Both the position numbers and the translations under genes were made by a program. Below the pieces are notes generated by a model that saw only the letters and a list, made by a program, of their open reading frames with translations, was not told the origin of the DNA and searched no databases. A stretch of DNA of 64,000 nucleotides from JAGVPT01 sp035505655 (lineage in GTDB: Bacteria > Bacteroidota > Ignavibacteria > UBA10030 > UBA8401): the NCBI GenBank assembly GCA_035505655.1, contig DATJQP010000042.1, positions 62,001 through 126,000 on the forward strand, written 5' to 3'. Positions within the stretch are counted from its first letter, which is position 1; each line of letters opens with the position of its first letter. Shown one piece after another: positions 42,616 to 50,343 of this stretch.

Positions 42616-44013
42616 TCATTCGGATGGCGCCGGCTGCTCTTCGAGCTTTCCGTTCTTTTCTGTAAACATCACTTCTCGAAGCGCGCTGTGCATGAGTTTC
42701 TTGACGCCGTTGACATCGATCAAGACGTTCATAAAGACTGTCCCCCGGACGATAACACGTGCGCCGGCACAGTCTCGAATCGCTGTTTCGAGAGCGATCT
42801 TCTTTTTCTGAAGCTCACCAATCGACGATGGGAGGTCGACCTGGATCCTCTTGAGTTTCGCGAGCAGCTGGCTTTGTTCATCCGTCAGCGGGGCGTCCAG
42901 CTGACTCCTTATGAGCTTGTAGACATAATCCCTGATATCGGTCGACTGCTTATTCAGTTGCTCCAATTCCTTTTCGACCGCAAGGTGTTTCTCGATCAGC
43001 TCTGCACGGTGGCCGGCATACACCGTTGCCTGTGTGTCGTCCCCGTTCCCGAGGTTGAAGACCTCAACCGTATTGCCGGCGCGGAGGACACAACCCACGA
43101 TCTTGGCCCTGGAAGAGCAAATCGCATCTCCGGCATTCAGCTTCGCGCAAACGGCCTCGCGTTCTATTGTTATCTTCCTGTCGCTCGTGATTGTCTGATT
43201 GAGCACGTGATGGACCGAGACGTTTCCACCTGCCGTGATCGACCCTTTCCCACGGCCCAGGAAGCCCTTCTTGAGTACGACGTTACCCCCGGCGATGATC
43301 GTCGCATCGCCGACATCGCCGCGAATTTCGAGGTTTTTCTGAACCTTGATCGTAAAATCGCTCTTCATGTCGCCGGTCACAATCATCGACCCAATGAAAT
43401 CGATATCCCCCGTGGAAAAATCAATGTCCCCCCTGATGGTGATTACCGGCTGGACCTCGATCGTCCCGTCGGGCTTGATGACGAGATTGCCATCTTCGGC
43501 GGCTGTCAGTGTCTCAAGGTCAGACGGATCGGAGGTCACATACGAACCTTTGAATACCCGAGCCCGCTTGCCCGAGATGGCAGCGATCGGAAGCCCTTTG
43601 ACTGACATTCCGGGGACGCCCTCTTGCGGAGGATGCACCGTCGCAATCCTTTCCCCTTTCCTGACATTGTGGATGCGGTTGAGGTTGTGAAGATCAACCT
43701 TTCCGCCTTTCTCTTCCATCACCTCTTTTTTTGAGAGGTCAATGTGGCACTCAAGCCATCCATCTTTTCCGGAGGTGGGAGCGATCCCTTCGGCGACGAG
43801 GATAGGAACGTTCGGACTCGCTTCGGCAAGAAGGAGTCTCACAAGGTCATCCTTCACTCCGAAGATGATCCCCTTGTCTTCAAGCAACTGTACCAGGCTG
43901 GTTTCGGAAATGGGTGTGTCTTCTATCAGTTCGTCCTTGATCGCGAAGGCCCGGGACCCGTCATCCGATAGGCTTACCTGGATATGCTCGTGCAACGACT
44001 CTTCGACAATCAT
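42616..44013 (-). CDS. DUF342/FapA-family protein
   Basis: 465 residues. A flexible N-terminal portion with a charged region leads into a right-handed beta-helix typical of DUF342: repeats such as VTGDMKSDFTIKVQKNLEIR, VGDATIIAGGNVVLKKGFLG and KGSITAGGNVSVHHVL. A C-terminal coiled coil follows (about 370-430). The family includes FapA-type polymerisation/scaffold proteins of uncertain role, often next to chemotaxis or motility genes. The ATG at 44013 is used because the sigma54-like promoter at 44083-44097 excludes longer frames, which open to 44274. Confidence 0.88.
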   Translation of the reverse strand: MIVEESLHEHIQVSLSDDGSRAFAIKDELIEDTPISETSLVQLLEDKGIIFGVKDDLVRLLLAEASPNVPILVAEGIAPTSGKDGWLECHIDLSKKEVMEEKGGKVDLHNLNRIHNVRKGERIATVHPPQEGVPGMSVKGLPIAAISGKRARVFKGSYVTSDPSDLETLTAAEDGNLVIKPDGTIEVQPVITIRGDIDFSTGDIDFIGSMIVTGDMKSDFTIKVQKNLEIRGDVGDATIIAGGNVVLKKGFLGRGKGSITAGGNVSVHHVLNQTITSDRKITIEREAVCAKLNAGDAICSSRAKIVGCVLRAGNTVEVFNLGNGDDTQATVYAGHRAELIEKHLAVEKELEQLNKQSTDIRDYVYKLIRSQLDAPLTDEQSQLLAKLKRIQVDLPSSIGELQKKKIALETAIRDCAGARVIVRGTVFMNVLIDVNGVKKLMHSALREVMFTEKNGKLEEQPAPSE

Positions 44014-44082
44014 GAGCTTCTCGTTCCATGGTCCGCCGGGTTCGCCCGCCCGGCACTCCGACCCCATTTTCGGGCAGATTAG

Positions 44083-44097
44083 ACAAGTAGCGTGCCA
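44083..44097 (-). promoter_or_regulatory. Sigma54-like promoter of the DUF342-che operon
   Basis: The minus strand reads TGGCAC-GCTAC-TTGT: a perfect -24 block and a -12 block with T for C at the last place, spacing 5 bp. It lies between the MCP terminator and the DUF342 start, with predicted transcription start about 60 nt before the ATG. Orientation and placement fit the operon that carries cheR, cheY, cheZ, cheA and cheB. Confidence 0.65.
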
Positions 44098-44204
44098 ACA
44101 GATATTCTCAGTTTTGCCTTCACTTCGGCATGTCGACTGAAGCCATAAGGCCGACACATGGCTGTCTTTGCACAGTTGAACAGAGAAAGCCAGGTATGAG
44201 ATGC

Positions 44205-44238
44205 AAAAAAGGCTCCCGCCGAGAAATGCGGGAGCCTT
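44205..44238 (-). terminator. Rho-independent terminator after the MCP gene
   Basis: On the minus strand an 11-bp stem AAGGCTCCCGC/GCGGGAGCCTT with an 8-nt loop is followed directly by a run of T residues (six including the stem end). It is the clearest intrinsic terminator in the window. It ends the MCP-cheW-MCP transcription unit and separates it from the DUF342-che operon. Confidence 0.92.
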
Positions 44239-44559
44239 GGTTGACAAAAGCTCAGGAGAATGAAATGGAGACAATCAAGAGAGAAGAATGCGATCCGTCA
44301 TCAAGTTGAGCCCTCCCCAGCATACTCCGGGCGGCTTCGGCCGAAGCAAAAATCGACTATGCCGCGCAAGCAACACTCATCGCCCGGCGATAGAGGTTCG
44401 AGAAGTAATCGTATGCGCAAATCCGGTGAGACGTTTCACCCCGGCGATGGTATCACATTCTTCGCCCTCAGCGGGGAATTGCGAGACAGGTCACCTCCCG
44501 TCTCCTCCCGGCTTTATCGACCGAGCAAACCTCCCAGACTTCCTCCTCCACCTCCGATT
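44239..44559. other. Non-coding 3' region of the MCP gene
   Basis: About 320 bp without a convincing gene on either strand. It holds a perfect 14-bp palindrome GCTTCGGCCGAAGC (44334-44347), which has no T-run on the minus side and so is not a terminator. The remaining sequence has no recognised riboswitch, tRNA or repeat. It would be transcribed as the 3' untranslated part of the MCP mRNA up to the terminator at 44205. Confidence 0.5.
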
Positions 44560-46197
44560 CTACGCGTGGGGCACGATGGCCCCGTTGGCGCGGACCGCCA
44601 TGGCTGAGATCTTCCGATCGCTCTTTGTCGTCGTCACGCCCGACCTCTCGGGGCTTTGTGATTCCGAGCGCTCGGAGATATTGAATTTCTGAACAAGGCG
44701 GTTCAGTTCCTCCGTGAGGCGTCCGAGATCGGAGGCTGCCTGAGCTATCTGGAGAGTTCCCGTCGTCGACTGGGTCGTCACCGTGCTGATTTCCTCGACG
44801 TTCTTTGAAATATGTTCGCTTGCTGCCGACTGCTCTTCGCTTGCGGCCGCGATCTGATTGATCATATCTGTGACTTTCTGGGAGATGTCGACGATCTCCT
44901 GGAGCGATGCCCCGGCCTTGTCCGCGAGTGATATTCCTTCTCCCACCTGTCTGGTCCCCTCTTCCATCGCGAGAACCGCTCCCTGCGTCTCCGTCTGGAT
45001 TTTTTTGATCATCGATGCGATCTCTTTGGTGGCTTTGGTCGTCCGCTCTGCCAACCGACGCACCTCGTCCGCGACCACCGCAAATCCACGTCCCTGCTCG
45101 CCTGCACGCGCGGCTTCGATGGCCGCATTGAGGGCAAGAAGATTCGTCTGGTCGGCGATATCGTCAATGACGCCGATAATCTCTCCGATCTGGTCGCTCG
45201 ACACGCCGAGGGTCTTCACCGTGTCGGAGGACTTGTTGACGACCGCCGCTATCCGTTTCATTCCTTCGATCGTTTCCTCGACGACCTTCCCACCCTGTTC
45301 TGCCGCAACTCTGGCTTTTCTGGCAGTTTCTGCGGTCGAAATCGCATTCTTCGAATTTTCGACGATCGTCTTTGTCATCTCCTCCACGGCGGAAGCCACC
45401 TCGGACGAGCGTTCGGCTTGTCTCCGCATGCCTTCGTCCATGCTACCGGAGTCGCCGCTGATCCGCTGGACTTGGCTCGAAATCTCGACAGTCATCTGGC
45501 GAATTTGTTCCACCGTCCCTCTCAGTCCGCTCACCAGCCCGTTGAGGCTCCTCACGAGGTGCCCCACTTCATCGCTTGAGCTCTCCTCGAGGTGAATCGT
45601 GAGGTCGCCGGTCGAGACAAGTTCAATCCCTGAGAGGAGAGGCTGCAGCATCTTCATGATGAGGCTCACGACAACGACTCCCGTGAGCGAGAAGAGAAGG
45701 CACATCGCGACGGACCAGATGATGGAATTCCGGGTATCCGCCCTCAGGTTTTCCAACGTCATGCCGACCACGACGCTCCCGAGAGCGACGGCATCTCCCT
45801 GTCTGGCGTAGATAGGCGCATCGAAAAGTGCGACCGGGTTTCCATCGGGATCGACGGTATCAATCTCCTTCACATCCTTCTCGTTCTGAGACCTGGTGGC
45901 CTTTGCCGGTCTGCCCCGTCCGATGATTTGGTGACCGTTTTGATCAACAAACGAGACCGAACGGACCTCCTTGTCCATGAAAGCTGACTCGCTGATCGAC
46001 GACAATTGAGTCGAATCCGCCATCATGACGCCGAGACGCCCGTTGGAAGCAAGGCTCATCGCCACGGAAGCGCCGTGCTTCCGGAACTGCTCATCCCGTG
46101 ACGAACCGATGAGCAGACTGAACAGAACGCTGAGTGTCACCGTAAGAAGAACAATGACGCTCACGACTGCTCCCAGGAGTTTTGTTCTTAGTTTCAC
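44560..46197 (-). CDS. Methyl-accepting chemotaxis protein
   Basis: 545 residues. Membrane segments at about 7-31 and 160-185 flank a small periplasmic sensor domain (about 125 residues) rich in Asp/Gly. A HAMP domain follows (LLSGIELVSTGDLTIHLEES), then a signalling domain with the conserved tip IGVIDDIADQTNLLALNAAI and EAARAGEQGRGFAVVADEVR. The C-terminal tail ends AVRANGAIVPHA, shared with the other MCP. GTG start with AAGG upstream. It follows the YfiR-like gene, suggesting a sensor pair, and ends at a strong terminator. Confidence 0.96.
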   Translation of the reverse strand: MKLRTKLLGAVVSVIVLLTVTLSVLFSLLIGSSRDEQFRKHGASVAMSLASNGRLGVMMADSTQLSSISESAFMDKEVRSVSFVDQNGHQIIGRGRPAKATRSQNEKDVKEIDTVDPDGNPVALFDAPIYARQGDAVALGSVVVGMTLENLRADTRNSIIWSVAMCLLFSLTGVVVVSLIMKMLQPLLSGIELVSTGDLTIHLEESSSDEVGHLVRSLNGLVSGLRGTVEQIRQMTVEISSQVQRISGDSGSMDEGMRRQAERSSEVASAVEEMTKTIVENSKNAISTAETARKARVAAEQGGKVVEETIEGMKRIAAVVNKSSDTVKTLGVSSDQIGEIIGVIDDIADQTNLLALNAAIEAARAGEQGRGFAVVADEVRRLAERTTKATKEIASMIKKIQTETQGAVLAMEEGTRQVGEGISLADKAGASLQEIVDISQKVTDMINQIAAASEEQSAASEHISKNVEEISTVTTQSTTGTLQIAQAASDLGRLTEELNRLVQKFNISERSESQSPERSGVTTTKSDRKISAMAVRANGAIVPHA

Positions 46198-46216
46198 GGA
46201 TCAGGCCTTTCTCTAG

Positions 46217-46243
46217 TTATCGTGAGACGTATGTCACGCTTGA
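46217..46243 (-). promoter_or_regulatory. Possible sigma28 promoter before the MCP gene
   Basis: On the minus strand TCAAGCGT-N11-CACGATAA resembles the sigma28 consensus TAAAGTTT-N11-GCCGATAA (5 of 8 and 6 of 8 positions, counted by hand). It lies over the last codons of the YfiR-like gene, and its TAA stop forms part of the -10. A start near 46210 would give a very short leader for the MCP. Chemoreceptors are common FliA targets. Match is moderate, and overlap with coding sequence adds chance risk. Confidence 0.4.
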
Positions 46244-46777
46244 GCTTTCTTCTGTCGGGACATGGGCACCCAACACCGAGGCGATTTTCTGATTGACATA
46301 AACCGTGAGCTTGCCCCCTTCGATCTGGACGCTGCAGAGCGCACCCGAAGCAAGAAGGGATGGATCCGGAATGCAGAGGCCCACCTTGTCGAGCAACGTG
46401 TTCGTTCGAAGGTACTCGAAGCCAACCCCCATCATCAAATCGTCATTGCTCTTGGGCACCCAAAGGATCTGGATTTTCTTTTCCGAGACCATCTTCTTGT
46501 AGACCTGCGAGATGTCGCGCGGATCCTGGGGGATGCCCACGACGATTTGCTCCCCCTGGCCGAGCCCGGCTCGGGTGATGTCTTGAATTTCTTTGTCGGA
46601 GAGATTGCTGCTCATGACTCCGATGACCTTGAGGTCAGGCTGCAGCAGTTTTAAAACGGCAATCTGCTGACCGTATGACGGTTTACCCTGCGCGTGCGCG
46701 ATTGTCGCTACCACGACAGAAATGGCGAAGATCGCGGCGAGTGCCCCAAGTCTCCGGTACACCTGTAGTCCGTTCAT
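46217..46777 (-). CDS. Periplasmic YfiR/DUF4154-like protein
   Basis: 186 residues with a Sec signal peptide (hydrophobic about 12-27, ending in AHAQ). The mature part shows LKVIGVMSSNLSDKEIQDIT, then KKIQILWVPKSNDDLMMGVG and an end region with VQIEGGKLTVYVNQKIASVL, resembling the YfiR/DUF4154 fold (a possible final strand-helix INLK-like motif). YfiR-type proteins act in the periplasm on membrane signalling proteins. Next to an MCP it may serve as a ligand-binding or redox-sensing partner (inference). Two cysteines are present (CIPD, LCSV). Confidence 0.7.
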   Translation of the reverse strand: MNGLQVYRRLGALAAIFAISVVVATIAHAQGKPSYGQQIAVLKLLQPDLKVIGVMSSNLSDKEIQDITRAGLGQGEQIVVGIPQDPRDISQVYKKMVSEKKIQILWVPKSNDDLMMGVGFEYLRTNTLLDKVGLCIPDPSLLASGALCSVQIEGGKLTVYVNQKIASVLGAHVPTEESSSVTYVSR

Positions 46778-46814
46778 TGTGCGACGCTCACATTCATCAT
46801 GAGAAATTTGCCCT

Positions 46815-46895
46815 CTATGATTTCAACGTACCAGTGATAAGAATCTTGTGGACCGTGACGATCCTCAACCCTTCCACGGGATCATTTTTTTCCAT
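46815..46895 (-). CDS. Possible 26-residue coupled small ORF
   Basis: An ATG overlapping the TGA of the preceding small ORF (TGATG) opens a 26-residue frame reading MEKNDPVEGLRIVTVHKI and ending TGTLKS. Composition looks protein-like, but no ribosome site, family or second evidence exists. It could be a leader peptide or a remnant of a decayed gene in the gap between cheW and the YfiR-like gene. Confidence 0.25.
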   Translation of the reverse strand: MEKNDPVEGLRIVTVHKILITGTLKS

Positions 46896-47041
46896 CACGC
46901 GCTTTCGACGCAGGCTCGATTCCCCTTGCCCGCCGTGGAGCTGACGAGCCCGCAAATGTTCCTCTCAATCGCGAGCGCCTCTCCGCGAGTCAACGGGTGC
47001 CCGGTGCCGCCTCCAAAAGGTGGTGATGCATTTTGAAGCAT
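46895..47041 (-). CDS. Possible 48-residue small ORF after cheW
   Basis: A 48-residue frame starting MLQNASPPFGGGTGHPLTRG and ending RACVESA, with no clear ribosome site. It lies in the 327-bp gap between the YfiR-like gene and cheW. It is coupled by TGATG to the next small frame. Just upstream two near-identical 13-mers (TTTGAAGCATCGC and TTTGGAGCATCGC) are repeated. Nothing identifies a product, so it may be chance. Confidence 0.22.
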   Translation of the reverse strand: MLQNASPPFGGGTGHPLTRGEALAIERNICGLVSSTAGKGNRACVESA

Positions 47042-47104
47042 CGCAGGCGCGTTTGGAGCATCGCTGTCCTTCTTTGAATACAAGATCAGCCGGGAAAAGG
47101 GGGA

Positions 47105-47578
47105 TTAGTTTGCGAGCACCTTTTCGAGGTCGAGGAGCGTCAAGAGCCTGTCATCGAGTTTGCCGACGGCGGTGATGTAGTCGGAATTCGTTCCGGCCGC
47201 CACCGCCGGTGGGGGCTCCGTCACGCTCCTGGGAATGCGGAGCACTTCGTTGACGGCATCGACGACAAATCCCACGACCTTTCCGCTCAGCTCCACGACA
47301 ACAATGCGGGTGTTCTTATCCTTCTCCTTCCGCTCCATGCCAAACCTTCGCCGAAGATCGATGATCGGAATCACTTTCCCCCGAAGGTTGATCACGCCGT
47401 CGACGTACTCCGGTGCATTCGGCACCCGGGTCACTTCAAGCATCCGATTAATCTCCTGCACTTTGAGGATGTCGACCCCAAACTCCTCCTCGCCGATCTT
47501 GAAGCTCACGAGCTGGAGCAATTCTTCGCTTGCCCCGCGGTTCCCCGTCTTGTTCCGGATATCTACCGTTTCTTCCAT
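47105..47578 (-). CDS. cheW: CheW, receptor-kinase coupling protein
   Basis: 157 residues, a complete CheW domain: VSFKIGEEEFGVDILKVQEI, then RVPNAPEYVDGVINLRGKVI, PIIDLRRRFGM and a C-terminal GKLDDRLLTLLDLEKVLAN. It links MCPs to CheA in receptor arrays. A strong AAGGAG precedes the ATG. It lies between the two MCP genes, away from cheA. Confidence 0.97.
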   Translation of the reverse strand: MEETVDIRNKTGNRGASEELLQLVSFKIGEEEFGVDILKVQEINRMLEVTRVPNAPEYVDGVINLRGKVIPIIDLRRRFGMERKEKDKNTRIVVVELSGKVVGFVVDAVNEVLRIPRSVTEPPPAVAAGTNSDYITAVGKLDDRLLTLLDLEKVLAN

Positions 47579-47603
47579 CTCATATACTCCTTACGTCGTT
47601 GTG

Positions 47604-49358
47604 TTATGCGTGCGTTACCAGTACACCATTCTCACGAACCGCCAGATGCGACTTCCCCTCGCGGTTCCCGGATGAGGCAATCGGATTGTGGACGCCGACC
47701 GAAGGATGCTCCACAGCGCCATCCGTCGACAGCTTAAACCTCCCCAGGATCTGTTGAAGGTTCTCGGTGAGACGGTTCAGGTCCTCGGCAGCATGAGCGA
47801 CCTGCTGCACGCCGGCGGCGGTCTCACTTGTCACGTTGCTGATCGCCTCTACGTTCTTGGAAATCTGCTCGCTTGCGCTCGACTGCTGTTCGCTGGCCGC
47901 GGCAATCTGCGAGACCATATCCGTCACTTTCTGGGAAACTCCGACGATTTCCTCGAGGGAAGCCCCCGCTTTGTCGGCCAGTTCGATCCCTTCGTTCACC
48001 TGCTTTGTCCCTTCGGACATCGAAAGAACTGCCCCCTCGGTATCGGTCTGAATGGCCTTAATCATCCCGGCAATTTCTTTTGTCGCCTTGGTTGTGCGCT
48101 CCGCAAGCTTCCGCACTTCATCCGCGACCACTGCAAATCCTCGTCCCTGCTCTCCTGCCCTCGCAGCTTCAATTGCCGCATTGAGCGCCAGAAGATTTGT
48201 CTGATCCGCGATATCATCGATCACTCCGATAATCTCGCCAATCTGATCGCTCGAATTTCCAAGAGCTTTCACCGTCTCGGCGGATTTATTGACCACCCCG
48301 GCGATTCGCTTCATCCCGGCGACAGTCTCCTTCACCACGTGGCCGCCTGCCTCGGCCGCCTGTTTGGCCTGTCGCGCCGTCTCGGCGGTACTCCCGGCAT
48401 TCTTCGAGTTCTCTACGATAGTCTTTGTCATCTCCTCCACCGCGCTTGCCACCTCACCCGCCTGGGATGTTTGCTCCTGTGCGCCTGCCGCCATTTGTTC
48501 CGTGCTGCTGCTTATCTCGCTGCTTGCACTGGATACGGAGGAAGAAATCGTTGCGAGATCGGTCAGCATTCGATGAAGATTTGCCCGCATCTGTCCGAAG
48601 GCGCTCGCGAGCATCCCCAATTCATCCGAAGAACTCTGGACCACAGTTACTGTAAGATCTCCCTGGGACATCGCGCCGGCGCGTTGAACCAGGTCCGAAA
48701 GGGTCCGTCGGATGTATCGAACGATGATCGTCCCAAGCACAGCCGCGAGAGCGATTCCGAGGATAAGGGTAACCACCACGGCAATGGTTTGACCTTCGGC
48801 CGTTCTGCCGGCAGCCTGGATATTCGCCTCAGCTTCCGCGCGCTTCAAATCGACAAGATCTTCAATCCTCGCTTCGATCTCGTGAGCCGCAGTGCGCGCA
48901 TCCCCGACAAGGAACAGTTCCTGAGCTTCCTTTTTTCGTTGCGTCGTCGCCAGAGAGACGACCTTCTCCTGAAGGGGCTGGAATGTTATGCGCGCCTGAG
49001 TATACCTTGAAAAGACCTGCTGCATCTGCTCCCCTTTGATGGTTCTGCTGAAGGAAGCACTCAGGGAGTCCATCTCGAGTGTCAGGCCGGAGATCACCCC
49101 TCTGTCGTGATCGATCTCCTCCTGGGTTGTCGCGACGAGCAGAAACGCCAGGTTTGCGCGCACACGCTGGAAATCCTTTGCGATGCGTCCGATTTCTCCG
49201 ATGGGGACCGTTTGAGTGACGTACAGATCCTGTGCTGAATTATTGACAACGAAGATACCCTTTAACCCGGAATATCCGATCGCACACGCCATCAACGTCG
49301 TGACCCCGAATCCGGACAGCAGTTTTGTCGAGATCGAAAGATTGTGAAACCACTTCAT
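47604..49358 (-). CDS. Methyl-accepting chemotaxis protein with four-helix-bundle sensor
   Basis: 584 residues. TM1 (about 10-30) and TM2 (about 190-215) flank a helical periplasmic domain typical of 4HB_MCP sensors (VNNSAQDLYVTQTVPIGEIG and later RKKEAQELFLVGDARTAAHE). HAMP and the signalling domain follow, with the same IGVIDDIADQTNLLALNAAI tip. The tail ends AVRENGVLVTHA, like the other MCP. The signalling domains of the two are very similar, which points to duplication with exchange of sensor part. Confidence 0.96.
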   Translation of the reverse strand: MKWFHNLSISTKLLSGFGVTTLMACAIGYSGLKGIFVVNNSAQDLYVTQTVPIGEIGRIAKDFQRVRANLAFLLVATTQEEIDHDRGVISGLTLEMDSLSASFSRTIKGEQMQQVFSRYTQARITFQPLQEKVVSLATTQRKKEAQELFLVGDARTAAHEIEARIEDLVDLKRAEAEANIQAAGRTAEGQTIAVVVTLILGIALAAVLGTIIVRYIRRTLSDLVQRAGAMSQGDLTVTVVQSSSDELGMLASAFGQMRANLHRMLTDLATISSSVSSASSEISSSTEQMAAGAQEQTSQAGEVASAVEEMTKTIVENSKNAGSTAETARQAKQAAEAGGHVVKETVAGMKRIAGVVNKSAETVKALGNSSDQIGEIIGVIDDIADQTNLLALNAAIEAARAGEQGRGFAVVADEVRKLAERTTKATKEIAGMIKAIQTDTEGAVLSMSEGTKQVNEGIELADKAGASLEEIVGVSQKVTDMVSQIAAASEQQSSASEQISKNVEAISNVTSETAAGVQQVAHAAEDLNRLTENLQQILGRFKLSTDGAVEHPSVGVHNPIASSGNREGKSHLAVRENGVLVTHA

Positions 49359-49744
49359 GCCATTCTCTCCTATGTCGTTCAGAACGCTCCTACCACAGAT
49401 TCAGGAATTCACTTTTCAACGGTCCACACCCTCTTCGACCATCTCCGTTTCGAATCTCCGGCCCACGCTTGGAGGTTGCGCCCTCCCTCCATGTGTCGGG
49501 GATCCAGACAAAAAACACCTGCGTGTTCCTGCTTCAATCCATCCGCCCACGAAGCAACGGTCGGCCGAATGATCGGGAGATGGAAACGGAGAGGAGCCAA
49601 GGGCGTCGTCGACATCTTGCATGGCCCAACCCTCTCGACCCCGGCATCGACATGTGTGCTGCGTCCTGTCCGGTCATGAGCCTCACTGCGCAAGTTGCAG
49701 GTTCTGGCTTCTGACCTCACAAAGACCGAATCGCCGTCAGAGGG
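49359..49744. other. Non-coding gap upstream of the MCP gene
   Basis: About 385 bp between the MCP start and the stop of the small Cys-rich gene. Short frames on the minus strand exist, but none has a ribosome site and family-like composition. AGGAG lies before the MCP ATG. I saw no convincing sigma54, sigma28 or sigma70 element and no strong terminator. Confidence 0.5.
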
Positions 49745-49957
49745 CTACGCCGCAGTCTTCATGGACGGCCGCGGGGAATGTTCCTCCACCTCTTCGGTGA
49801 AGAAATCGTCCTCCTCGTTCTCTCCATCGACGTAGAAATAGCGGCAGTCATGGTAGTGAGCGGTCCCCTCATCGTTCCAAAGGTGGCCACACTCAGGACA
49901 CTGCTCCTTTCCGTCAAGTGCAAGGACGAACTCCGATGTAACGCCTTCCCGATCCAT
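49745..49957 (-). CDS. Small acidic Cys/His protein, zinc-ribbon-like
   Basis: 70 residues. The core CPECGHLWNDEGTAHYHDC has a CxxC pair, then His and Cys at spacing that could bind zinc. The flanks are strongly acidic (ENEEDDFFTEEVEEHSP). GGAGG lies five bases before the ATG at 49957; a start four codons further upstream is less good. Not recognised. It follows the other small Cys-rich gene by 37 bp and lies before the MCP. Confidence 0.65.
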   Translation of the reverse strand: MDREGVTSEFVLALDGKEQCPECGHLWNDEGTAHYHDCRYFYVDGENEEDDFFTEEVEEHSPRPSMKTAA

Positions 49958-49994
49958 AGTTACCTCCATGTAAGGATTATCGTGGACATCCTGG

Positions 49995-50285
49995 TCAAGC
50001 CCGGTTTGTCTCCTTCGATTTCTTGTCTGCTCCGCCTGCCTTCACACGGAATCTCTTTGCTTCAATTCCCAATGTCGTGTAGCACGATTCTCTGGCATGG
50101 GTAAAAATGAGGAGTCCGCACATTTCTTCGCCGGACCGGAGCTTCTTCTTATTCCACTGATATCCGTTCAAATGCACTTCCGCGTCGCCCAGGAAGTCGT
50201 CCTTTGTTTGCCACCTCTTCCCGCAGAGCGTACACACTTTGAAGATTTTTTCCTGCGACTTCTCGTCGCCAGCGACCATGCCCAT
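49995..50285 (-). CDS. Conserved-looking Cys-rich small protein
   Basis: 96 residues. The motif VCTLCGKRWQTKDDFLGDAE, then VHLNGYQ and FTHARESCYTTLGIEAKRFR reads like a family I recall as unnamed small proteins with the pattern CxxCGxxW....DFL.D....L.GYQ...F.H..C.TTL. Three or four Cys/His ligands suggest zinc or redox binding. Basic tail. The ribosome site is weak; an ATG two codons later (50279) is possible. A sigma54-like promoter stands 44 bp upstream. Confidence 0.7.
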   Translation of the reverse strand: MGMVAGDEKSQEKIFKVCTLCGKRWQTKDDFLGDAEVHLNGYQWNKKKLRSGEEMCGLLIFTHARESCYTTLGIEAKRFRVKAGGADKKSKETNRA

Positions 50286-50328
50286 ATCGGAAGAGAGTGC
50301 CTTCTTAAACGATTTTCAAGGCATTTGT

Positions 50329-50343
50329 TCAAAGCGCGTGCCA
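50329..50343 (-). promoter_or_regulatory. Sigma54-like promoter of the Cys-rich gene pair
   Basis: The minus strand reads TGGCAC-GCGCT-TTGA: perfect -24 block, correct spacing, A for C at the last -12 position. It lies upstream of the gene at 49995-50285 in the same orientation, giving a leader of about 30 nt. It resembles the elements at 21538, 35245 and 44083. Confidence 0.6.

Noticed and set aside
42184..43605. Plus-strand frame of 473 codons across the HEAT and DUF342 genes
   Set aside because: It is antisense to two recognisable proteins and spans their intergenic gap, with shadow-type composition.
44014..44274. Longer DUF342 protein with a Cys-rich N-terminus
   Set aside because: The extension would run through the sigma54-like promoter and into the upstream terminator; no ribosome site supports it.
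44239..44559. Possible c-di-GMP or other riboswitch near the DUF342 and MCP genes
   Set aside because: No conserved GEMM-type core could be matched, and the only strong structure is a plain 14-bp palindrome.
47688..49010. Plus-strand frame of 440 codons over the MCP gene
   Set aside because: Antisense shadow of the MCP signalling domain; His/Arg/Leu-rich, no domain.
49409..49720. Minus-strand 103-codon frame between the Cys-rich gene and the MCP
   Set aside because: No ribosome site, no family similarity, and composition rich in Arg/Trp/Ser typical of chance frames.
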